The translations under genes and the position numbers were made by a program. The notes below the pieces were generated by a model. The model saw nothing but the letters and a program-made list of their open reading frames with translations, had not been told where the DNA came from and did no database searches. 64,000 nt of DNA from Pseudoalteromonas rubra (GTDB taxonomy: Bacteria; Pseudomonadota; Gammaproteobacteria; Enterobacterales; Alteromonadaceae): assembly GCF_005887115.1 (NCBI RefSeq), contig NZ_PNCJ01000010.1, positions 1 to 64,000 of the forward strand, in the 5' to 3' direction. Shown here in pieces: positions 45,209-53,024 of this stretch. The stretch's first letter is position 1. Each line of letters begins with the position of its first letter.

Positions 45209-45598
45209 TTAGTGACAACGTCCGGTCTGACATAGATTGAAGTTTTTATAGTGGCTGATCACCAGCAACACGCTGCCTAAAATCGTCAGCAGCTTTTCCC
45301 CTTCCTCAGCCATTAAGTCATGAGCAAAAAAGGCGGCGAAGAATAACACGCCGATACCAGCGGTGCCGTAGCCTAAAATGCGCCACTGATTATGTTTCTT
45401 ACACCCGAGGAACAATGCGCTACTACTGGTGAGCAACACACCAACCAGTAACCAGCGATGAAATGCTTCATCTGAAAAGAAGGTTGCACCGAATGCCGGA
45501 AGCAGGGCAACCAGCAGAGGCACAAACAAGCAATGAACGACACACATCGCTGACAAGCCTATGGCATATTTGTCTAACCTTTCAGACAGATTTCTCAT
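45209..45598 (-). CDS. MerC-like membrane protein
   Basis: The product has 129 residues with four predicted membrane helices. The first contains the MerC-type cysteine motif MCVVHCLFVP. The C-terminus has a further metal-type set (NLCQTGRCH). MerC proteins move mercury or other soft metals; homologues near COG0523 genes are probably zinc- or metal-related. It faces the GTPase gene convergently and has a Zur-box-like palindrome in its promoter region about 80 bases upstream. Confidence 0.8.
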   Translation of the reverse strand: MRNLSERLDKYAIGLSAMCVVHCLFVPLLVALLPAFGATFFSDEAFHRWLLVGVLLTSSSALFLGCKKHNQWRILGYGTAGIGVLFFAAFFAHDLMAEEGEKLLTILGSVLLVISHYKNFNLCQTGRCH

Positions 45599-45674
45599 GG
45601 TTTCCTCACATTGATTACTAGCGCGTTTGCTTACACAGAGCCAACAAGCGCGCAGTTTAGTATATTAACTGAAT

Positions 45675-45689
45675 TGTTATATTATATCA
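45675..45689 (-). promoter_or_regulatory. Zur-box-like palindrome 3
   Basis: The core GTTATA-T-TATATC differs from the consensus in one base and lies 78-91 bases upstream of the MerC-like start codon. It is the third such site in about 7.5 kb. Confidence 0.65.
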
Positions 45690-45752
45690 TTTTTGGGTGA
45701 TTGAATAGCTTGGCTAAGATGAAACACAACGGGGGGCGGGGGCTGTGGTCGG

Positions 45753-46130
45753 CTACATCACGGCCGCTACAAGCAGCACACTCACCACCGCAAACAATAA
45801 CCACGACCAGTGCTTGCCCCTTGAAAAAACCAGCGCCAGCAAGCTGTGAAGCGCAAATGTCACTGCAGTGATTTGCGTAAGCGTTGCTGCGGTAAATTCA
45901 GGTGATGCCAGTGCAATCAACAGCGCGGCAAACCCCAGCCAGGCGATGGAAGTCAGATGCCAGGCGAAACGTAGCGTGCGGATGGTAAAATCGCTGCTGC
46001 CAAACAGCTGTGGCAGGTTATCGCGCTTAAACAGCCGAATGAGGATAAAGCGCTCACCAAGGTAGGAGTGAGCCAGTGAAACCAAAATTAACAGCGCAGC
46101 GGCGAGGTAAAGCAGAACAGTCATAAACAA
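45753..46130 (-). CDS. Small four-helix membrane protein, unknown
   Basis: The product has 125 residues. Four hydrophobic segments lie at about 3-22, 53-72, 78-97 and 103-124, separated by a charged loop (YLGERFILIRLFKRDNLPQLFG) after the first. I do not recognise a named family with certainty. The start ATG follows GGAGGTTG, a good ribosome-binding site. It seems to be a single gene; nothing links it to the zinc block except closeness. Confidence 0.65.
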   Translation of the reverse strand: MFMTVLLYLAAALLILVSLAHSYLGERFILIRLFKRDNLPQLFGSSDFTIRTLRFAWHLTSIAWLGFAALLIALASPEFTAATLTQITAVTFALHSLLALVFSRGKHWSWLLFAVVSVLLVAAVM

Positions 46131-46508
46131 CCTCCGGGTTTATAAGTTATTACATTCATTTTCTTTCGAGGCTAAGCTTGGCATTGTTCAGGTGTCAGCG
46201 TCAGCAAGGTGTACAGTGCTGCTCTGATCATGTCATCTGTTACTGGCTGAGTCTTCTGTGACGGGAAAACATATCCGCTTTTTGCCGTTTGATATAAGTT
46301 GAAGACTGAAGCTGTGTGCTGGTGAGGTCATGCACCCGCTGAGCAAAGCAGGAAGTAGGTAATAACCGGGGTGGGTGTTCATTGGATCACAATCCTTGGC
46401 TCAACAGACTTCCTTTGTACCTTATTTACACAGATATGGCTATGCCTGACACGAATGTCTGAGCAAAAGCTCCTGACTGGCGTCCCTGCCAGTGAGAACA
46501 AAACGCAA
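46131..46508. other. Gene-free region with one hairpin
   Basis: There is no convincing gene in these 378 bases. A perfect hairpin, ACTGGC-GTCCCT-GCCAGT (46476-46493), lies 16 bases past the stop of the RTX-repeat gene and may be its 3'-end signal, though no T run follows. The rest shows no recognisable element. Confidence 0.5.
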
Positions 46509-48008
46509 TTAACTACAGCTAATTGAGTCACCGCTGCTGTTATAACAGGTCTCCGTTTGCTGAATGATGTGACGGCACATATAGGCCACATTGTTTTCCA
46601 TACAGTTAAAATAAGTGCCATAAATGCCGGAGTTCCCGACATTATAATCAACCCGCCATTCATAGTAAGAATATGGCAAAGTAGACTGGTCGTTCAGCCA
46701 GCGCCCAAAGACGGCACTGGATACAATGTCGTATAGCGGCGTAGGACGCACACCCAGGCTGCGCCAGCCATTGTTATAGCCAGAGTACTCACCAGACATT
46801 TCAACTACCGCGTTGGCTGCCTCGTAATAGGGGTTGTTAAAGTTACTTCTGTTATCTACCTTAGACAGCAAACCCTGGTAGTCTTTCACCCAGGTGGTGC
46901 CTTCACAGCTGTTCAGAAACACCATGCCCTTATCATCGCCTTTACCACAGGTGCCCTGAGGTGCAGCGTCGGCACTCCAGATGTAGTCGGCACTTTTTCC
47001 GCCATGGATTTTGGCCTCAAAACCACTCGAAGAAGTGATAATCACATCATTGTCTTTACCGCCTTCCTGATTGGAGTTTTCGCTATTGGTAAAGAGGATA
47101 TCATCGCCATTATTACCCCAGGCTTTGTGCCAGCGCAGGCTGTTTGGATTACCATCGCCATTTTCGAACAAGGCATCGTTGCCATTGCCGCCATGTAAGC
47201 GATCTTCGCGGCCGCCATTGCCGGTCAGGTAGTCATTGCCATCTTCGCCATACAGGGTGTCATGACCTTTGTCACCGCTGAGTACATCATGACCCGCGCC
47301 GCCGTAGAGTTTATCGTTGCCATCGCGATTACTGTTACAACTGCTCTGCTCATAAATATAGCCATTGTTGGCATTGGCCAGACGACAGCCACCGCCCAAA
47401 TAGTCGTTGTCGTTGCCACCATAAAGTACATCTGTACCCTGACCACCCATCAGCAAGTCGCCGCCATCATCGCCCCACAGGGTGTCGTCGTTGTAATCGC
47501 CAAACAGTTTGTCATGATGGTTGCCGCCCTTGAGCTGGTCGTTACCCCAGCCACCATGAAGCGTGTCACTGCCATCTTCACCAAACAGCTGGTCGTTACC
47601 ACTGTTGCCCTTGAGCGTATCATTGCCCCGACCTCCGTAGAGACGATCGTTCTGATTGCCCGAGATCAGGGTGTCGTTACCATATTGACCGTACAAGGTT
47701 TGCGGCACCGAAATACTGCTGGCATTGAACGAATCGGCGCCATTGCCCAGGCGCGCTTCAAGCGCACTGATCTGGCTCATAAAGAAGACTTCACAGCTGC
47801 TACTGCTACCTACTTTACGGGTCACGGTCAGGGTGTCGCCCGATTTACTGAGGGTGAACTGTTCGCTGTGGCGTGACCCCGCAACTTTCAGCGTATCGCC
47901 GTCCAGATAAGCCGAGGCACCACCGACAAGCCCGCTACAGGCCGCCATCGCCTGGCCCGAGACGCCCAGCGAAACCGCCAGACAGAGCGCATTTAACTTG
48001 GTATTCAT
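46509..48008 (-). CDS. Secreted RTX-type calcium-binding repeat protein
   Basis: The product has 499 residues with a Sec signal peptide (ALCLAVSLGVSGQAMA-A). About residues 110-290 consist of glycine- and aspartate-rich nonapeptides of the GGxGxDxLx type (for example LYGGRGNDTLKGNSGNDQLFG), which form a calcium-bound parallel beta roll. The repeats are somewhat irregular. The C-terminal ~130 residues have no repeat and carry four cysteines. Classical RTX toxins lack a Sec signal and are exported by type I machinery; this one has a Sec signal and no such machinery nearby, so it is better called a calcium-binding exoprotein. Substrate or ligand is unknown. Confidence 0.85.
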   Translation of the reverse strand: MNTKLNALCLAVSLGVSGQAMAACSGLVGGASAYLDGDTLKVAGSRHSEQFTLSKSGDTLTVTRKVGSSSSCEVFFMSQISALEARLGNGADSFNASSISVPQTLYGQYGNDTLISGNQNDRLYGGRGNDTLKGNSGNDQLFGEDGSDTLHGGWGNDQLKGGNHHDKLFGDYNDDTLWGDDGGDLLMGGQGTDVLYGGNDNDYLGGGCRLANANNGYIYEQSSCNSNRDGNDKLYGGAGHDVLSGDKGHDTLYGEDGNDYLTGNGGREDRLHGGNGNDALFENGDGNPNSLRWHKAWGNNGDDILFTNSENSNQEGGKDNDVIITSSSGFEAKIHGGKSADYIWSADAAPQGTCGKGDDKGMVFLNSCEGTTWVKDYQGLLSKVDNRSNFNNPYYEAANAVVEMSGEYSGYNNGWRSLGVRPTPLYDIVSSAVFGRWLNDQSTLPYSYYEWRVDYNVGNSGIYGTYFNCMENNVAYMCRHIIQQTETCYNSSGDSISCS

Positions 48009-48213
48009 TGTGAAATCCTTAGTTTCTTGTTTTAGGTACTTTTATTGCGAGGGTAACGGATAAACTTGCACGGAATATGGAGAATTATTAGATGGATGCG
48101 ATGCCAGGTAAGAGTTGGTAAACCTAGTTCAGTCTGATAGCTGCTGCGAATAGCATTGAGTTCAACGGGTTTGTTTGGTTCAATTGTCGGTAAATTACAA
48201 TAGGGATTGATAT

Positions 48214-51200
48214 ATGTTGTCCGATCTTTTAGGGAATATACTTAAAACTTACACCAATACTGTTCAGCAGGATGGCCTTGAGAAAGCATGCAAGGACTTC
48301 GAGCAAATTGAGCCCAAACTACCCCGGCGGATAGTGTCTTACGTGGTGTCGGGTGAATCTGACAGTGTGTTATCTGACTTGCAGCAACTTACCGAGCTGC
48401 AACTTCAGGAATTAACACTTCATCAGACACGGCTGATGATTTACTACCTTAAGGGTGGACAGAGCGGAAGTGGGTTTGAAAATAATGTCCGCGCCTATAA
48501 TTTCATAGATTTTTTGCGCAGTGACTTGTTGTGTGACTTTGATATTGCACGGCGTCTTGGCAATGTGCTGGCCAGCTGCCGAAGGGAGCTTTCCATAACC
48601 ACTGTGCAGAACTCTGGTTTACCCGGCTGGATCCGCCAGTTACTGGATGTGCTGAATTTTGCTTACATTCACGATGCAAACTCCCAAACGGGTGTGGAGC
48701 CTGCGCCGTTCCAATCTGTAACCTGGTTATTTGAACTGGCCAAAGCAAATGGCATTGATAAAGAGGCCATCTGGATCTATTTACTGGAATTGAGGGCGAA
48801 TGCAGGGTATCTCTCGATGCCAGCCATAGAACGGTTTTTAATTCATATTGATCATATCGGTTTTTGTCAGCTGCCTGCTGATCCGCATCAGCTGAAAAAG
48901 CTGTCAATCGCAGCAAGGTGTGAGTTAATACGCTTTGTTGTTGAGCGAAAAGACAAATCAAATCTGATGTCACTGGCGATGCTGCTGCATTCAGACTCTT
49001 CCAAAGTTGTGCGTGACAAGGCAAAAGCCCTGCTGCCGTTTTTAGATACCCGCAAGCTGGCGTTATACCTTGAGAGCAACTATAGCCATTTAAATGCCAC
49101 ATCACGAAAACACTGGGTAGAAATAGCCCCTGAGTGTTTAGAAAATGGCGAGAGTTTACTAAAAACCTGGCGTCAAACAGAGACCGCCAAAGCAGTGCTG
49201 GAGTCTATTGAAAAAGTTTTGTCAGACAAGGCTGCAACAAACGAGGTCGCTCAGGCTTTTGCAAATATTACTTTGCCCAGCTTTGTTGCGCTGCCAGACT
49301 CAGCCCCGTTACCTGAGCAGCTAAAGCGAGATTGTTTTGCCGCCCTGGAGCAGCTGGCGGAGCACAAAAAAGAACGAGCCAGACAAGAGGTCGCTGATAA
49401 TAAAGAGAATAACACCGACTGGACTTATGCCCAGAAGGAGTTTCAAGAGTTGCGGGCACTGACGAACAAAGACATTGAGCAAGAGCTGGTGGTCATTGAA
49501 TCTGGTGTGGCAAATGCTGACACTCATAAAGTAAGGCGTTTTATCGTTGAGGCATTTGAAAAAACACGAGTTCTGGAAAACAGTGACATAGAGCTTATTC
49601 ATTTGATCAACTATATCAACCTGTTTCCGGCACGCTATTATCAGATTTTTGATCATCCGCTTTTTGAAGCACTTGCCAGGACAAGCACCCCGCAATTGAA
49701 TGATTATCGCCAGATTATTGAGTATTACCAACGTAAAGGTTTCAGTACAGAGCGCATTAAAGATCTGATCTTTAAACCGAGTTGGCGCGAAGAGGTGGCA
49801 GAATTGCCCTCGGGGGTGGGCGAGACGATCAAGATATGGCCGTTTTTAATTGAGCATCAAGCACAATTAGACGGCCACTTATTCAACCCGAAAGAGCAGG
49901 ACGCCTACTATCGGGCAAGCTATCTGGAAAGAGCCACTTTGCTGTTACAGTATTTACCCGAACTGCCAACGCGTTACTCGGATTTCCTGTATGAGCTGGC
50001 TCTGGGGGATGGCAAAATATTGCGCTCTGCTGCACAGCAGGTGCTGGGTCACTTCGATATAGATATCGGACGGGTAACACAGGCCTTGTGCTCAGGCAAG
50101 CAGGAGCAGCGTATTCAGGCCGCAAGATGGTTGGCAAAATTGAATGCCCGGGAAGCCATTCCTGCACTGGAGCAAATGGTAGACAAAGAAAAACGGGAAT
50201 CTGCAAAAGCTGAAGGACTTGCGGCGCTCTCTGAGTTAGGGCAGGACATTTCTGCTTATTTGTCGCCAGACAAATTGCTCAAAGAAGCGCAGCTGGGATT
50301 AAAAAAGGCCATACCTAAGTCCATGACATGGTTCCCTTTTGAACAGCTCCCGGCGTTGTCTTTCTCAGATGGGAGCAAGGTGGATGCTGAGATCATTCGC
50401 TGGTGGATTGTGCTTGCTGTTAAGCTCAAAGAGCCCGGCGCCAATCGGTTGTTATTACACTATCTGCGTTTGCTCGACAGGACGAGTCAGCATCAGTTGG
50501 GCAGATATGTTTTTTCCGCGTTTGTTGGCCAGGATACAGCGTGCCCTTCTGACAGTGAAGCGCACGAATACGCGCAAGAAAATAAAGCGAGCACTCACTT
50601 ATCCTGGCAGCGTTATTCCAGTTGGAGCTGGGGAGAGCACTATAAGAACAAAACCGTTGAAGATGCTTATAAATGGTTGTTTAAATCTCACAAAGAGACT
50701 TTGCTGGGGTCGGCCATTAAAGATAAAGGCATGCTTTGCCTGATCAGCGGCATGATAGGTGCTGAAGCCGTTGAACTGGTATCTCGCTATATGAAGCAGC
50801 ATTATACGCGACGTCACCAGATTGAAGCCATGCTGACCAGCCTGGCCAACAGTGATGATATGGCCGCAATACAATTACTTCTGAGTACGGCTCGTCGCTA
50901 CCGTACCCGTTCAGTGCAGGAAACTGCAAGAACTTTGATTGAGCGGATCGCCGAGCGAAATGGCTGGAGCCAGGATGAATTGGCAGACCGCACCATCCCC
51001 AGTGCAGGCTTTAGTGTTGCAGGTGAAATGGAGACCTTTGAGTTAGGTAATAGAGCGTTAAAACTGGTGCTTACGTCTGATCTCAAAATATCGATTCTCA
51101 ATGAACAGGGGAAGGCGCTAAAATCTTTGCCGCAGGCGCGCCAGGACGACGACACAGAGCAGTATAGCCACGCTAAGAAGCAATTCAACGCCAATAGAAA

Positions 51201-51960
51201 AGAGCTGAAACAAGTCATTGCATTACAAACGCAACGATTGTTTGAAGCCATGTGTTGTGGCCGCGAATGGACGTTTGCAGATTGGCAGGAGTACTTATGG
51301 CAGCATCCGGTTATGTACCACTTGGTACAAAGGTTCGTTTGGCAGTTTGAAATCGACAATCAGTGGGTGGCTGCACGCCCCAGTGATGATGGCGAATTAC
51401 TGGACCTGGACGATGAAGAGCTGGAGACCAACGGGATCACTCAGGTGCGTTTGGCATCCGGTCATGAATTCACTGCTGAACAGCTCAAGCTGTGGATTAC
51501 GCATATGAAGGATTACAAAGTAAAACCTTTATTTGAGCAACTAGCCGCCGCACAATTTAATTTGGCAGGCATCGAACCAAAGCAAACCCAGTTGACCCAT
51601 TTCAGAGGATTTTTAAGTGACACGTTCACGTTACGTGGCCTGTTGACCAAAAGAGGCTATCAGCGAAGTGAAGCCGAAGATGGGGGCACCTTCTTCTTTT
51701 ACTTCAAAGAATTTCAGTCACTGGGCTACCGCTTGATATTTGAGTTCTCTGGCAGCCAGCTGCCGGAAGAAAACATGGTTGCGGCTATTTACAGTGTGGG
51801 GGTTGTGCCCTTGTCTAAATCAAATTACTGGCGGGAGCAGGACTTTGTGCCTTTGAATGAGCTCAACAAAAGTCTGCTCAATGCCATGGCTTTGGATTAC
51901 GAAAGGGTTGCTGCCAAGTGCTCTGAAGATGCAAACTGGAAGAGTAAATTGCCATGGTGA
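48214..51960 (+). CDS. yehI: DUF4132 protein, YehI-like (first gene of the yeh-type operon)
   Basis: The product has 1248 residues, is cytoplasmic, with long helical HEAT-like stretches in the N-terminal two thirds (for example LGHFDIDIGRVTQAL, AARWLAKLNAREAIPALEQM) and a DUF4132 domain at the C-terminus (about 990-1240; RELKQVIALQTQRLFEAM, LVQRFVWQF). Length and order match E. coli YehI. The protein is probably a large scaffold or substrate adaptor. The following four genes overlap successively, so this ATG (after AGGGATTGATAT) begins a five-gene operon. Its stop overlaps the ATPase start by seven bases. Its function is not known in any organism that I can name with certainty. Confidence 0.85.
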   Translation: MLSDLLGNILKTYTNTVQQDGLEKACKDFEQIEPKLPRRIVSYVVSGESDSVLSDLQQLTELQLQELTLHQTRLMIYYLKGGQSGSGFENNVRAYNFIDFLRSDLLCDFDIARRLGNVLASCRRELSITTVQNSGLPGWIRQLLDVLNFAYIHDANSQTGVEPAPFQSVTWLFELAKANGIDKEAIWIYLLELRANAGYLSMPAIERFLIHIDHIGFCQLPADPHQLKKLSIAARCELIRFVVERKDKSNLMSLAMLLHSDSSKVVRDKAKALLPFLDTRKLALYLESNYSHLNATSRKHWVEIAPECLENGESLLKTWRQTETAKAVLESIEKVLSDKAATNEVAQAFANITLPSFVALPDSAPLPEQLKRDCFAALEQLAEHKKERARQEVADNKENNTDWTYAQKEFQELRALTNKDIEQELVVIESGVANADTHKVRRFIVEAFEKTRVLENSDIELIHLINYINLFPARYYQIFDHPLFEALARTSTPQLNDYRQIIEYYQRKGFSTERIKDLIFKPSWREEVAELPSGVGETIKIWPFLIEHQAQLDGHLFNPKEQDAYYRASYLERATLLLQYLPELPTRYSDFLYELALGDGKILRSAAQQVLGHFDIDIGRVTQALCSGKQEQRIQAARWLAKLNAREAIPALEQMVDKEKRESAKAEGLAALSELGQDISAYLSPDKLLKEAQLGLKKAIPKSMTWFPFEQLPALSFSDGSKVDAEIIRWWIVLAVKLKEPGANRLLLHYLRLLDRTSQHQLGRYVFSAFVGQDTACPSDSEAHEYAQENKASTHLSWQRYSSWSWGEHYKNKTVEDAYKWLFKSHKETLLGSAIKDKGMLCLISGMIGAEAVELVSRYMKQHYTRRHQIEAMLTSLANSDDMAAIQLLLSTARRYRTRSVQETARTLIERIAERNGWSQDELADRTIPSAGFSVAGEMETFELGNRALKLVLTSDLKISILNEQGKALKSLPQARQDDDTEQYSHAKKQFNANRKELKQVIALQTQRLFEAMCCGREWTFADWQEYLWQHPVMYHLVQRFVWQFEIDNQWVAARPSDDGELLDLDDEELETNGITQVRLASGHEFTAEQLKLWITHMKDYKVKPLFEQLAAAQFNLAGIEPKQTQLTHFRGFLSDTFTLRGLLTKRGYQRSEAEDGGTFFFYFKEFQSLGYRLIFEFSGSQLPEENMVAAIYSVGVVPLSKSNYWREQDFVPLNELNKSLLNAMALDYERVAAKCSEDANWKSKLPW

Positions 51961-53024
51961 GACCATTACGCCAGCGAGCGGAGCAAAAATTTGCCGATGA
52001 ACTGGCTTTGCTTAAAGAGCAAGATTCAGCATCTAAGCCACAAGGGTGGCAGCTCTCTCCCCGGGCTGTGAAGGCTTTTATACTCGGCGAGCCTGAGCTG
52101 GGGGTAGACAAAAAGTACTATGGTGAAGCCGCGTTAGTCGAGCGTGCCATAGTGAGCTTAATGAGCAACCAGGGTCTGATGCTGGTCGGCCCGCCGGGTA
52201 CCGCAAAGTCAATGTTGTCGGAGTTACTGGCGTGCGCTATCAGTGGGACCAGTGAGCTATTGGTTCAGGGCACTGCCGGCACAAGTGAAGAACAACTAAA
52301 ATACACTTGGAATTTTGCACAACTATTGTCGAACGGACCAAGTCTAGAAGCGCTGGTAAAAAGCCCTATTTACCATGCGATGGAACAAGGCAAGGTAGCC
52401 AGAATTGAGGAGCTGACCCGGTGTCCTCAGGAAATTCAGGATGCACTGATTTCAATTTTGTCCGAGAAACAACTCACAGTGCCTGAGTTGGGGGTCAGTA
52501 TTCAGGCTCAGCCAGGGTTTAATCTGATTGGCACTGCAAACCTGGCTGATAAGGGCGTTAATGAAATGTCCAGCGCACTCAAACGTCGGTTTAACTTTGA
52601 AACCGTACCGGTGCTTCAGGATCCACTTCAGGAGCGGCGCCTGATCCAGTCGCAGGTGAGCACACAGTTAGCTCAGCAGTCAGTGTCTGTTGCCATTGCC
52701 GATGAGCTGGTGGCTTTGCTTGTACAGGTATTTAATGACCTGAGGCGCAAAGGACAGAGCAACTTGCAAAGTCTGGAAGCGGTTTTATCGACCGCAGAGG
52801 CCGTCAATATTGTGCATGCATGCGCTTTGCAAAGCCACTTTTTACAACAGCCGCTCAGCGGGGCGCATATCGCCCAGCAAATGCATGGCAGTGTAATCAA
52901 AGACAATGTGGAAGACATGGCTAAATTAGCCAGTTATCTTGACATTATCGTGCGCGAGAGAGCCCGTGAACAGGCACATTGGCGGGACTTTTTTGAAGCA
53001 GGAAAAGTGCTGTGGATGAGCTGA
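51954..53024 (+). CDS. yehL: MoxR-type AAA+ ATPase, YehL-like
   Basis: The product has 356 residues. Walker A is GPPGTAKSM (from about residue 79). The Walker B region is the unusual VARIEELTRCPQEIQDAL, typical of the YehL branch, followed by SILSEKQLTVPEL and the sensor/arginine part NLADKGVNEMSSALKRRF. MoxR ATPases remodel or activate partner proteins, often together with a VWA protein; here the VWA gene is two genes downstream. The start overlaps the DUF4132 stop and the end overlaps the DUF5682 start, indicating tight coupling. Confidence 0.9.
   Translation: MVRPLRQRAEQKFADELALLKEQDSASKPQGWQLSPRAVKAFILGEPELGVDKKYYGEAALVERAIVSLMSNQGLMLVGPPGTAKSMLSELLACAISGTSELLVQGTAGTSEEQLKYTWNFAQLLSNGPSLEALVKSPIYHAMEQGKVARIEELTRCPQEIQDALISILSEKQLTVPELGVSIQAQPGFNLIGTANLADKGVNEMSSALKRRFNFETVPVLQDPLQERRLIQSQVSTQLAQQSVSVAIADELVALLVQVFNDLRRKGQSNLQSLEAVLSTAEAVNIVHACALQSHFLQQPLSGAHIAQQMHGSVIKDNVEDMAKLASYLDIIVRERAREQAHWRDFFEAGKVLWMS

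Noticed and set aside
47262..47876. 204-residue reading frame on the plus strand
   Set aside because: It is antisense to the RTX repeats; its repetitive Val/Ile/Ala composition is a by-product of the Gly/Asp repeat codons.
46509..48008. RTX toxin (haemolysin)
   Set aside because: There is a Sec signal, no acyltransferase or type I export genes, and no hydrophobic pore-forming segment; a calcium-binding exoprotein is the safer call.
49321..49731. Antisense reading frames within the yeh-type operon
   Set aside because: They lie opposite strongly supported genes, have no ribosome-binding sites, and show no recognisable domains.
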